Shown: one piece after another, positions 1-7,032 of the stretch
Numbering within the stretch: position 1 is the stretch's first letter
How the letters are laid out: each line of letters opens with the position of its first letter
NCBI GenBank assembly: GCA_022601195.1
Contig: JAHZIX010000028.1
Span: 1-64,000 of the forward strand
Length of the DNA stretch: 64,000 nt
Reading direction: 5' to 3'
Source: Deltaproteobacteria bacterium
GTDB taxonomy: Bacteria > Acidobacteriota > Thermoanaerobaculia > Multivoradales > JAHZIX01
Made by a program: the position numbers and the translations under genes
Notes under the pieces: generated by a model
Database searches by the model: none
What the model saw: only the letters and a program-made list of their open reading frames with translations
Told to the model about the DNA's origin: nothing

Positions 1-51
1 ATCGATGCCTTTGAGTCCCGGCGCTGGACCAAGATCGGTCCGGCTCTTTGA
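1..51 (+). CDS. possible C-terminal end of an upstream gene (partial)
   Basis: The first 51 bases read without interruption in frame 1 as sixteen residues (IDAFESRRWTKIGPAL) followed by TGA. A hairpin lies just downstream, which fits a gene end. The fragment is too short to identify a family, so the call rests only on the open frame and the hairpin. It may also be chance. Confidence 0.3.
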   Translation: MDAFESRRWTKIGPAL

Positions 52-78
52 GGTCTCTGGGAAATTAGACGGGTGAGG

Positions 79-108
79 GTCGGCAGCGGGGAAGTCCCTG
101 CTGCCGAC
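79..108. terminator. hairpin between the window-edge gene and the first minus-strand gene
   Basis: Arms GTCGGCAG (79-86) and CTGCCGAC (101-108) are perfectly complementary, and the inner bases GGG/CCC extend the stem. No clear T-run follows on either strand, so it is only a terminator-like structure between converging ends. Confidence 0.35.
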
Positions 109-173
109 TTCTTGGCAAGAGATCCCGTCTCTCTATTGTTGGAGCGGTTGAATCAGGCCTTTCCGGTCTATAC

Positions 174-1451
174 CTAGCTGGAGAACCTCTCCCGGCGCAA
201 TCGCCAAGTCGCCGCTGTCGCTAGCAGGATGACGAGGACGGCAAATCCTGTAGAGCGTAGCGTCGGCACGGTGACCACCGGACCCAGGGGAAAGGTGCAT
301 TGAGCCAGGAAGATCTCTAGTCCGTCGGGGTTTTCCCCTACCAGGTCTGCGGTTGACTGGAAGACGACTTGCTGACCATCCGCGGAAAGGGATGGAAAGT
401 AGCTGAAGCCGTCACTGTTGGTGACCGTATGAAAGGTTCCGTTCTCTAGGTCTGCCACCACGATCTGACTGCCGCTACTCTGGGGCGGAGCTAGCTCTGA
501 GGAGGTTACGAAGGCGATGCGTTGGCCATTGGCCGAGAAGGAGGGGAAGGTGGACTGACCGGAATGAGTGTCGGTGAGCTGCCGTAGCCCGGAATCGATG
601 TCGAACAGAAACACCTCCTTGTTGCCATCGGCATTCTGCCCAGGAAGCAAATCTTCAGCGGTGACGAAGGCCACCTGATTCCCACTGCCATCGAGGGAGG
701 CGATGTGAAAATCGATAAGGGCGGAGGCTACTGGGGTCACGACTAGGGACGGGAAGGCGATCAACTGCAGCTCCTGCGTCGGCGCAACAGAAACCACGGC
801 TAAGCGAGATCCATCGTCGCTGATGGCGACCGTTCGGTGGTCGACTCCAAGGGTGTCGGTTGCTTGGGTGAGGGTCGCCGGGCCGGCGTCGTAGACGAAT
901 ACCTCGAAGTTGCCATCCGTGTTGTTGCCAGGGACGAGGTCGTTGTTGGATAGGAAGGCCACTCGGCTGCCATCGCCCGTTACAGCCGGGGCCGTATTGA
1001 TTCCATCGGTTGTTTCGGTGACTTGAATCACTTGGCCGCTCGCCACGTCTTGCAGAAAAATTTCTAGATTGAACTCGGGGTTACCACCGGGTAAGACCTC
1101 TGATTGGGCGTCATAGGCGAGGGTGCTGTCGTCGCTGGAGAGATCGTTCTGACCCGGGCCGAAGATCGGAACCTCGGTGGCGTGAGTGTAGGTCTTGGTC
1201 GCCGTGTCAAAGAAATAGACCTGCCACTGGGAGTTGCCGAATGGAGGAAGGGTTCGGATGGTATGAACGCCAGCGATTCGATTCCCTAAGTGCGGGCGGA
1301 CCACTCCGACCGCGTCGCTGCTACTGGCGTCCGTGAGCTGGGTGAATTCACAGAAACCAGGTGCCTGAGCTTGCAACTCAGGGGAGAGCAGAAAGCAGGA
1401 AAGCAGTAAGGCGGCAGTACCCGACAAGGCGCAGAGCTTGAATGACTTCAT
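174..1451 (-). CDS. secreted TolB-like beta-propeller protein with IPTL-like C-terminal anchor
   Basis: A 425-residue exported protein. Residues 1-30 form a signal peptide ending in LQAQA. The body has repeated WD40-like (PD40) blades with the signatures DGSRVAFLSNNDL, NGQRIAFVTSSEL and DGQQVVFQSTADL, each followed by a DGNxEVFxxD-type turn. This is the TolB propeller pattern and suggests a binding rather than catalytic role. The last 30 residues start PTLRSTG, continue as a hydrophobic helix and end with a WRLRRER basic tail. That resembles IPTL-CTERM sorting signals, which exosortase-type enzymes process. The start at 1451 has an upstream AAGGAAAA. No exosortase is visible in the window. 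The ligand is unknown. Confidence 0.8.
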   Translation of the reverse strand: MKSFKLCALSGTAALLLSCFLLSPELQAQAPGFCEFTQLTDASSSDAVGVVRPHLGNRIAGVHTIRTLPPFGNSQWQVYFFDTATKTYTHATEVPIFGPGQNDLSSDDSTLAYDAQSEVLPGGNPEFNLEIFLQDVASGQVIQVTETTDGINTAPAVTGDGSRVAFLSNNDLVPGNNTDGNFEVFVYDAGPATLTQATDTLGVDHRTVAISDDGSRLAVVSVAPTQELQLIAFPSLVVTPVASALIDFHIASLDGSGNQVAFVTAEDLLPGQNADGNKEVFLFDIDSGLRQLTDTHSGQSTFPSFSANGQRIAFVTSSELAPPQSSGSQIVVADLENGTFHTVTNSDGFSYFPSLSADGQQVVFQSTADLVGENPDGLEIFLAQCTFPLGPVVTVPTLRSTGFAVLVILLATAATWRLRRERFSS

Positions 1452-1695
1452 AGGTTTTTCCTTTTGAACGAGTTGCGCCGATTATGTCGAATTAGCATGA
1501 ACTTTGCAACGCTTCTGCTCCTGAGAACCCGTCCTACCCCCAATGAGGGCGCCCTTGAAAGCAGGAGATCTCTCCGCCGCGAGTCGACTCTTCGAGGTCT
1601 GATGGCGAACAGCGTCCCTCTACGAACTGCTCGGAGGAGCGATGCTCTGCTCAAACTCTAGAGAAGAACATCCGTTCCGGCTCCGCGGCAAGCTC

Positions 1696-2256
1696 CTAAC
1701 GCAGGTGAGGCTCGTTTTCGAAGCGGCAGTAGAGGGCGCCAAATCCGGGAAGAAAAGCCCAGAACCAACTCAGGAGATGGAAAAGGTAGTTGGGGCCCGT
1801 TGGACTGGGATCGGTCCAGATACCCGAGATACTCCAAAAGGCTAGGCCCGAGAGCAGAGCCGCAGCACCACCTCGAGCCAGGGCTTCAAATCGGCTCCAA
1901 GGTGCGCCAGCCAGGTGGCGGTAGAGAAGCCCCGTCAGGAGCCACAACGCCGCCCAGGTGAGGAAAAGGGAAACTCCCCCGACGAGGCGATAAAGAGGGT
2001 AGAAGCTAGCGGAAATACCGATGCCGATGAGGGATTGGAGGGAAATACCGCGAACCACCGCAGAGCGATTCCCGGCGGTCCAGCCGAGGACCAAGCCGAT
2101 GGCGGCGAAAATTACTGCGCCATGAACGACACCATGGATCATCTTGCCGTTCGGAATGAAGTGTTCCCAGATCCAATCTCCAAAAGTACTGAGAATCGCT
2201 AGAAACAAGGCTCCGAGTAGCGAGGGGATGACTCCGGTCAGGGTGCTGATCTTCAT
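1696..2256 (-). CDS. hypothetical integral membrane protein
   Basis: A 186-residue protein with about five hydrophobic segments (near residues 8-24, 42-60, 75-90, 94-112 and 130-147, with a further hydrophobic stretch near 160-175) and short polar loops. I recognise no family motif. It sits 28 bp downstream of the secreted-protein gene at 2285 on the same strand, so the two are probably co-transcribed. There is no strong ribosome-binding site before the ATG, which fits translation coupled to the upstream gene. Function unknown. Confidence 0.6.
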   Translation of the reverse strand: MKISTLTGVIPSLLGALFLAILSTFGDWIWEHFIPNGKMIHGVVHGAVIFAAIGLVLGWTAGNRSAVVRGISLQSLIGIGISASFYPLYRLVGGVSLFLTWAALWLLTGLLYRHLAGAPWSRFEALARGGAAALLSGLAFWSISGIWTDPSPTGPNYLFHLLSWFWAFLPGFGALYCRFENEPHLR

Positions 2257-2284
2257 CGGCAGGAATCTAACACCTGGGGAAGGG

Positions 2285-3358
2285 CTAGCGAGCCTGAAGG
2301 ACGACCTTTTTCAATTCGTGAACTCGACCCCCGGCGGGAGGCACTTCCTGTTCGTGAGGAAGGGCTTGAGGGTGCTCGATGCGCAGCCGGAATGGGGCAT
2401 TGGCACTGACCTCTAGAAAAAAGAAGGTGGCCCGGGAGCCCGTGTAGAAGGATGCGGTAGGCACAAGGAGAGCCGTGTCCGCTGAGCCCTCCGTAGGCAA
2501 AAGGGTAGCCGTGGGCCGAGCCTCTTGGAGGGTATCTCCCGATGGGAGCTCCACATGGATCACCAGATCTTGAAAGCCCTCTGCTGGTGGCAGGGGTCTG
2601 GAGAGAGGGACCTTTTTTCCCCGTAGGCACTGAGAGACGGGAGAGATCGCTTCGATTCCCTGTGCTCCGACGGTGTAGGCGACAAATTCTCCTACTGGGA
2701 TTCGAAAGCGTCGGCGGTGTTCCAATGCGATGGGGTAGACGGCTCTCCGCGTCAGGCTGACTGCGTCGAGGCGTCGAAGGCCGGTCCAGACTTCCCCGGG
2801 CTCCAGGCGGATTTCGCAGGCGGGTACCACCGGTTCCACCAATCCCTTCTGGAAAGGAGCCACTCCCTCCGGATGGTCGATCCTGCCGCTCGCCACACTG
2901 ACGTAGCCTTCCGACTCGGCGATCCAATGCCAGGTACCCGGAGGAACCTTCTGGGCTTGGCCAACTTGAGCGACCACTTCCGGAGTGTAGCTACCGGCTC
3001 GGAAAAGGTAGATTTGGCCAGTCTCGAGGAAGTCGTCTCGAGAAGGCCTGCCTCCGTTCCATTGCTCTTCTGCTACCAGGTTGAAGATGAACTCCTGTCC
3101 TGAGGCAGCGGGCGCCAGCAAGGCCGCCAAGATTCCACTGCTCAAGATTCCACGGCTCAAGACTCCACGGCCAGCCAAAACAGCACGAAGGAAGCTCCAA
3201 CGCTTACGGTCGCCACTTTTCTGTCCCGAAGTGGACCAGGGGCGCTGACCCGGCAACGAAGAGGCGTCGATGGATCGAATCTCTTCCTCTGGGCTTTCTA
3301 CTGGGCAGCTCATCGAGCTGTTCGCTTCTGGCGACGAAAGACGGTCACTGGGTTGCAT
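2285..3358 (-). CDS. hypothetical secreted protein with repeat-bearing signal region
   Basis: A 357-residue protein with a polar N-terminus of about 50 residues, then a hydrophobic export signal at about 58-88 that ends PAASGQ. The exported part is rich in beta-strand-like sequence (for example GTWHWIAESEGYVSVASG), with no recognisable catalytic motif. The signal's hydrophobic core is partly encoded by a three-copy 15-bp tandem repeat at 3128-3172, giving RGVLS/RGILS/SGILA. The start is uncertain: no Shine-Dalgarno precedes the ATG at 3358, and an internal start nearer the signal is possible. It probably forms an operon with the membrane protein downstream. Confidence 0.6.
   Translation of the reverse strand: MQPSDRLSSPEANSSMSCPVESPEEEIRSIDASSLPGQRPWSTSGQKSGDRKRWSFLRAVLAGRGVLSRGILSSGILAALLAPAASGQEFIFNLVAEEQWNGGRPSRDDFLETGQIYLFRAGSYTPEVVAQVGQAQKVPPGTWHWIAESEGYVSVASGRIDHPEGVAPFQKGLVEPVVPACEIRLEPGEVWTGLRRLDAVSLTRRAVYPIALEHRRRFRIPVGEFVAYTVGAQGIEAISPVSQCLRGKKVPLSRPLPPAEGFQDLVIHVELPSGDTLQEARPTATLLPTEGSADTALLVPTASFYTGSRATFFFLEVSANAPFRLRIEHPQALPHEQEVPPAGGRVHELKKVVLQAR
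3128..3172. repeat. 15-bp tandem repeat, 3 copies
   Basis: CAAGATTCCACTGCT, CAAGATTCCACGGCT and CAAGACTCCACGGCC follow each other without a gap. The unit length keeps the reading frame of the minus-strand gene, and the repeat encodes part of its signal-peptide core. Confidence 0.9.
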
Positions 3359-3536
3359 CGATCACTGTGTTTCATCGGTCGGTGGCACCATCGAAGGAAG
3401 CAGGAGTGGGGTTCTAGGAGCACTCGAGATTCTCCTGGGCAGGGAAGTCAGAAAATTGCTGCAGCTCCGAGGGGTCTGTGATCGTCGCCGGTCACCCCCT
3501 CGGAACTGCGACTAGGAAGTGGAGAACCTAGGCTCT

Positions 3537-3908
3537 CTAGCAGTTGCCCGGAGTCTTCCCGCGGCAACCGAAGAGGTTGCAGTTCGCACCGGGCCAGTAC
3601 ACACAATCGCAGCCTCCTGGGACGGTGCAGCAGAGGTGGTCCCACATCACGATGTTTTGGGGATCCTCTTTGCCAATTTGGATTTTGTACTGGGCTCCAG
3701 CTCCGCCCGCATCGGACCCAGGCACGAAGACCGGCTCGGGGACCGCTCTGGCGGTATCACTCACCGGGGTAGGTACTGCCGTCGAGTCCGTTGCCGTCAC
3801 CTCTTGGGCTAGGGTCGCTTCGGAGTCGGCCCCCCAGGCGGGACCCGCACAAACTAGGGCGAGGGCTAAGGCAAGAAGGGGGAGATGGGATAGGTAGCTC
3901 TTCATCAT
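3537..3908 (-). CDS. small secreted cysteine-rich protein
   Basis: A 123-residue protein with a clear signal peptide (residues 1-26, cleavage after PAWGA), a Pro/Ala/Thr-rich linker at about 27-70, and a C-terminal domain of about 45 residues containing seven cysteines (CC, C-x-C, and single Cys in ANC, FGC and GNC). The Cys pattern suggests a disulfide-stabilised or metal-binding extracellular module. AAAGGAG lies seven bases before the ATG, so the start is good. I recognise no family. It stands alone between a secreted-protein gene and an AT-rich spacer. Confidence 0.7.
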   Translation of the reverse strand: MMKSYLSHLPLLALALALVCAGPAWGADSEATLAQEVTATDSTAVPTPVSDTARAVPEPVFVPGSDAGGAGAQYKIQIGKEDPQNIVMWDHLCCTVPGGCDCVYWPGANCNLFGCRGKTPGNC

Positions 3909-4293
3909 CGATTCTCCTTTCGATTCGTTGGGAGACTCAAAGGATGCCTCTCTTCGATCCTCTCGGAGGAGGCTATGACCAGAGAAGCCCCAACCGGGGA
4001 CTCTCTAGAACCAATGGAACTGCAAGCTACTTCTCAGTTTGCATTCAATGTTATCCGCTGTCAAGACCTACTTTATTTTTAATAATCATTATTTGTATTA
4101 TTGACATGGCTTTGCTGCTCAGTATTCCTGCGGCTCGGCGAGGCCGAGCCGAGATCGAATCGCTCGCATCTGTGGGCATTGGAAGTTCCGCTACATCGAG
4201 GGTCGATCCACCGAAAAGGGCTGCGGGGCGCTAGGGGAAGCTGAATCCTTGCAGAGGCTTCTGGACGATGGTTATGGAGAGGCTCACTGGGGG
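3909..4293. other. AT-rich intergenic region
   Basis: This is a 385-bp spacer with no convincing gene. Bases about 4070-4105 are unusually AT-rich for this window. On the minus strand TTGACA (4064-4059) with a weak CAAACT 17 bases further could be the promoter of the cysteine-rich protein gene. GGCTCGGC-GAG-GCCGAGCC at 4132-4150 is a perfect hairpin without a T-run. Confidence 0.4.
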
Positions 4294-4596
4294 TCAGCTG
4301 CCTTTAGCTTTCTGCTTGCGAACCCAGGACACATGTTTGCGAATCGCATCGTCCTGGCGCAGGGACTCCACTGTAGAGAACCTCTGAGCGAGGGTCATCT
4401 CGTCATAGAGATTGTGGAGGCCCCAATGACACAGCTGGCAGATGTCGATGCCTTTTTGGAGCTCGGTTCTACCGTGTTGTTTCTTGAACCGGTTGCGGCG
4501 GTGGACTTTGCGGGGAATCAGGTGATGGAAGGTGAGACGGCTCTGGCGGCCGCACAGGATGCAGCAACCTTGTTTAGAGCGGCGCTCCCTACCCAT
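4294..4596 (-). CDS. small HNH-family protein coupled to uup
   Basis: I chose the ATG at 4596, which gives a 100-residue protein. It contains CxxC (CILCG, about 13-16), the HNH-like core LTFHHLIPRKVHRR (about 22-35) and a second CxxCH pair (ICQLCHWGLH, about 53-62), then a helical tail ending VSWVRKQ. These are the zinc-knuckle cysteines and HH...H residues of small HNH nuclease-fold proteins of the YisB-like type. The start overlaps the uup stop by eight bases (ATGGGTAG), so translation is coupled. Nuclease activity is inferred from the motif only. Confidence 0.8.
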   Translation of the reverse strand: MGRERRSKQGCCILCGRQSRLTFHHLIPRKVHRRNRFKKQHGRTELQKGIDICQLCHWGLHNLYDEMTLAQRFSTVESLRQDDAIRKHVSWVRKQKAKGS

Positions 4597-6538
4597 TGGC
4601 TGCTTCTTCGAGCTCCGCCCATCTCTCGTAGGCGGTGGACAGCTCGCTGTCGATCTCCGCCAACCGCTGGTGGGCCTCGACGGCCCCCTCCGCTCCCTGG
4701 CTCTGAAAAAAGGTCGGGTCGGCAAATTGACCGTGGAGCTTCTTCTGCTCAGCCTCCAGGGATTCAATTCGCCCTGGGAGAGCCTCCAGATCTCGGCTTT
4801 CCCGATAGGACAGCTTGCGTTTGCCTGGGGGCTTGGGGGTTGGCTGAGAGCTCGGCGGTGATTTAGCTTTCCCCCGACCGGGTTTCGAGCCCTTGGCAGT
4901 GTCTTCAGCCGGGGCCTGAGGGCGCTGGTGGAGCCAATCTTCGTAGCCGCCAGCATACTCCCCCACCTGGCCGGCGCCTTCCATCACCAAAGTACTGGTG
5001 ACCACATTGTCCAGGAATGCCCGGTCGTGGCTCACCAGGAGGAGAGTGCCGTGGAAGTCCACCAAGAGCGCTTCGAGGAGCTCGAGGGTTTCCACGTCCA
5101 AGTCGTTGGTGGGCTCATCCATCACCAGGAGATTGAAGGACCGAGTGAAAAGCCGAGCCAGAAGCAGGCGGTTCCGTTCCCCGCCGGAGAGGTTGGCTAC
5201 CGGGCTGCGAGTTTGGGAAGGGGAAAATAGAAAATCTTGCAGATAGCTGATGACATGACGGGTCTTACCCGCGGTCACCACCTTGTCGTTGCCCCCAGCG
5301 ACATTGTCGGCGACGGATTTCGTGTCGTCCAGAGATTCCCGGTGCTGATCGAAGTAGGCGACCTCCAGGCGAGTTCCGAGGCGCACCACGCCCTCGGTAG
5401 GCTCGAGGCTTCCCAGCAGCAACTTGAGCAGGGTGGATTTGCCGGAGCCGTTGGGACCGAGAATTCCCACTTTGTCGCCCCGCATCAGGAGAGTCGAGAA
5501 ATTTTCGATCAAGGGCGTTCCGGGGAGGGATGCGGCAACCCCCGGATCACCTTCCGGGGCATAGGCGAAGGAGATCTTCTTCGCTTCCAGAACCAATTTT
5601 CCGGAGCGCTCACCTGGGTCCACCCGAAGCCGGGCCTGCCCCACCACTTGCCGCCGCTGACTGCGTTCCTGGCGAAGGCGCTCGAGGGCCCTGACTCGCC
5701 CTTCATTGCGAGTTCGTCGAGCCTTGATGCCTTGGCGAATCCAGGCCTCTTCCTGAGCCAACTTCTTGTCGAATTTGCCTTGATGGGTGGCCTCGACTTC
5801 CAGCTGGTGTCGTTTGCGCTCCAGGTAGCGAGGGTAGTCTCCGGGCCAATCGCTCAGCTGCCCCCGGTCCAATTCGAGAATGCGGGTGGCGAGCTTTTTC
5901 AGGAAGGAGCGATCGTGGGTGACGAAGATAAGGCAACTCTGAAAACCTTGGAGCAATTCCTCGAGCCATTCGATGGCGGGAATATCGAGATGGTTAGTGG
6001 GCTCGTCGAGAAGTAGAAGCTGGGGCTCGGAGACCAGTGCCCGAGCCAGGAGGACTCTTCTTTTTAGGCCTCCCGAAAGGGTCTCGAAACGCCCTTCGGT
6101 GGGTAGCTGTAGGCGGGACATGACGATCTCCACCTGCCGCTCCTGGTCCCAGGCACCCACCGCTTCCAGGCGGTGCTGGACTTGTTCCAGTCGCCGGAGA
6201 TCCTGCTCCCCCTGAAGATTGAGGCTAAGGCGGTGGTATTCGCTCAGCAGGTTGCCGTGCTGAGCCAGACCGGAGGCGACCACGTCAAAGATCTCTCCTT
6301 GGAGATCCTGGGGAACCTCCTGGGTGAGCCGGGCGATGGTGGTTCCGGGCGAAAAGATAATCTCCCCATCATCCGGTTCCAACTCACCGGAGAGGATCTT
6401 CATGAGAGTGGACTTGCCACTGCCATTGCGCCCCACCAGCGCGATGCGTTCCCCGGCTTCCGCCTGAAAGCTCACCGCCTCCAAGAGGGGGGCGGCCCCG
6501 TAGGCCAGGGTGATGCTCTGTGCGCCAATCAATGCCAT
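4589..6538 (-). CDS. uup: ABC-F family ATPase, Uup type
   Basis: A duplicated ATPase with no membrane domain. Walker A motifs are GRNGSGKST (about residue 35) and GPNGSGKST (about 365); the signatures are LSGGLKRR and LSGGERNR, and the Walker B motifs LLLLDEPTNHLD and LLVMDEPTNDLD. The C-terminal coiled coil (KLSYRESRDLEALP through YERWAEL) is the Uup-type domain, reported to bind DNA in other Uup proteins and distinguishing it from EttA. Known roles of Uup include branched-DNA processing and ribosome assembly. I prefer the ATG at 6538 (MALIGAQS), which matches the family N-terminus and has GAGG upstream; an in-frame ATG at 6562 adds eight residues. Confidence 0.92.
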   Translation of the reverse strand: MALIGAQSITLAYGAAPLLEAVSFQAEAGERIALVGRNGSGKSTLMKILSGELEPDDGEIIFSPGTTIARLTQEVPQDLQGEIFDVVASGLAQHGNLLSEYHRLSLNLQGEQDLRRLEQVQHRLEAVGAWDQERQVEIVMSRLQLPTEGRFETLSGGLKRRVLLARALVSEPQLLLLDEPTNHLDIPAIEWLEELLQGFQSCLIFVTHDRSFLKKLATRILELDRGQLSDWPGDYPRYLERKRHQLEVEATHQGKFDKKLAQEEAWIRQGIKARRTRNEGRVRALERLRQERSQRRQVVGQARLRVDPGERSGKLVLEAKKISFAYAPEGDPGVAASLPGTPLIENFSTLLMRGDKVGILGPNGSGKSTLLKLLLGSLEPTEGVVRLGTRLEVAYFDQHRESLDDTKSVADNVAGGNDKVVTAGKTRHVISYLQDFLFSPSQTRSPVANLSGGERNRLLLARLFTRSFNLLVMDEPTNDLDVETLELLEALLVDFHGTLLLVSHDRAFLDNVVTSTLVMEGAGQVGEYAGGYEDWLHQRPQAPAEDTAKGSKPGRGKAKSPPSSQPTPKPPGKRKLSYRESRDLEALPGRIESLEAEQKKLHGQFADPTFFQSQGAEGAVEAHQRLAEIDSELSTAYERWAELEEAANG

Positions 6539-7032
6539 TGCTGCTGCCTCATGGGGCGTCATCCTATCCTCATCTTCCGACTTCAGTGGAGTCCGGATCG
6601 CTGAGTTCCTGGTAGGGCTAAGAGATTTAGGGGAATCTGTCTCCAGGAGAATGTTATGACTTCGTGTTGTCGGAAGAGTGAAAAGTGGTAATATCCCTTT
6701 TTATCGACAAGAGAAAGTCAGCGTCTTGGCAAAACCAATGGGCGCAGTGGGGATTCCAATTGAGAAATTCTCGACCTTTAGAGCCTTCTTCCCAAAGTTC
6801 TTCTCAAGGGGCTTTCGGAGAGCTAGGTTCCAACTAGAGTCACCGACTCTCGTCTTCTATTTTGAGCCCCTTCAAGGGTTTCAGCAGGGAGCGGCTTACT
6901 CGCTCTACTCTCTTCAGTTTCTCAACTGAAGCATAGGGTCTTCACTCCTTACAGCTTCGTTTCGAATGGCACTGCTGTAGGTGCTTAGAGTTTGTTGCTG
7001 TAATAGCGTATTTGAAAAGGAGAGATATCTGT
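6539..7032. other. divergent intergenic region upstream of the M4 protease gene
   Basis: This spacer of about 490 bp separates uup (minus) from the metalloprotease gene (plus). An 83-codon open frame at 6678-6929 has no Shine-Dalgarno or family resemblance and I do not call it. The segment is more AT-rich than the coding regions and probably carries both promoters, but I cannot place them with confidence. Confidence 0.4.

Noticed and set aside
4036..4064. A lac-operator-like stretch (AGCGGATAACATT) next to TTGACA in the AT-rich spacer
   Set aside because: Only a half-site matches, there is no LacI-type gene nearby, and the resemblance is most likely chance.
4132..4150. Perfect GGCTCGGC/GCCGAGCC hairpin as a terminator
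   Set aside because: No T-run follows on either strand and no gene ends close by, so I mention it only as structure in the spacer.
4597..4956. Extension of the HNH frame upstream into uup
   Set aside because: The added 120 residues are antisense-like Ser/Arg/Pro-rich sequence in another frame of uup; the zinc-motif protein begins at 4596.
6678..6929. 83-codon open frame upstream of the M4 protease
   Set aside because: It has no ribosome-binding site, no known domain and lies in an AT-rich promoter region.
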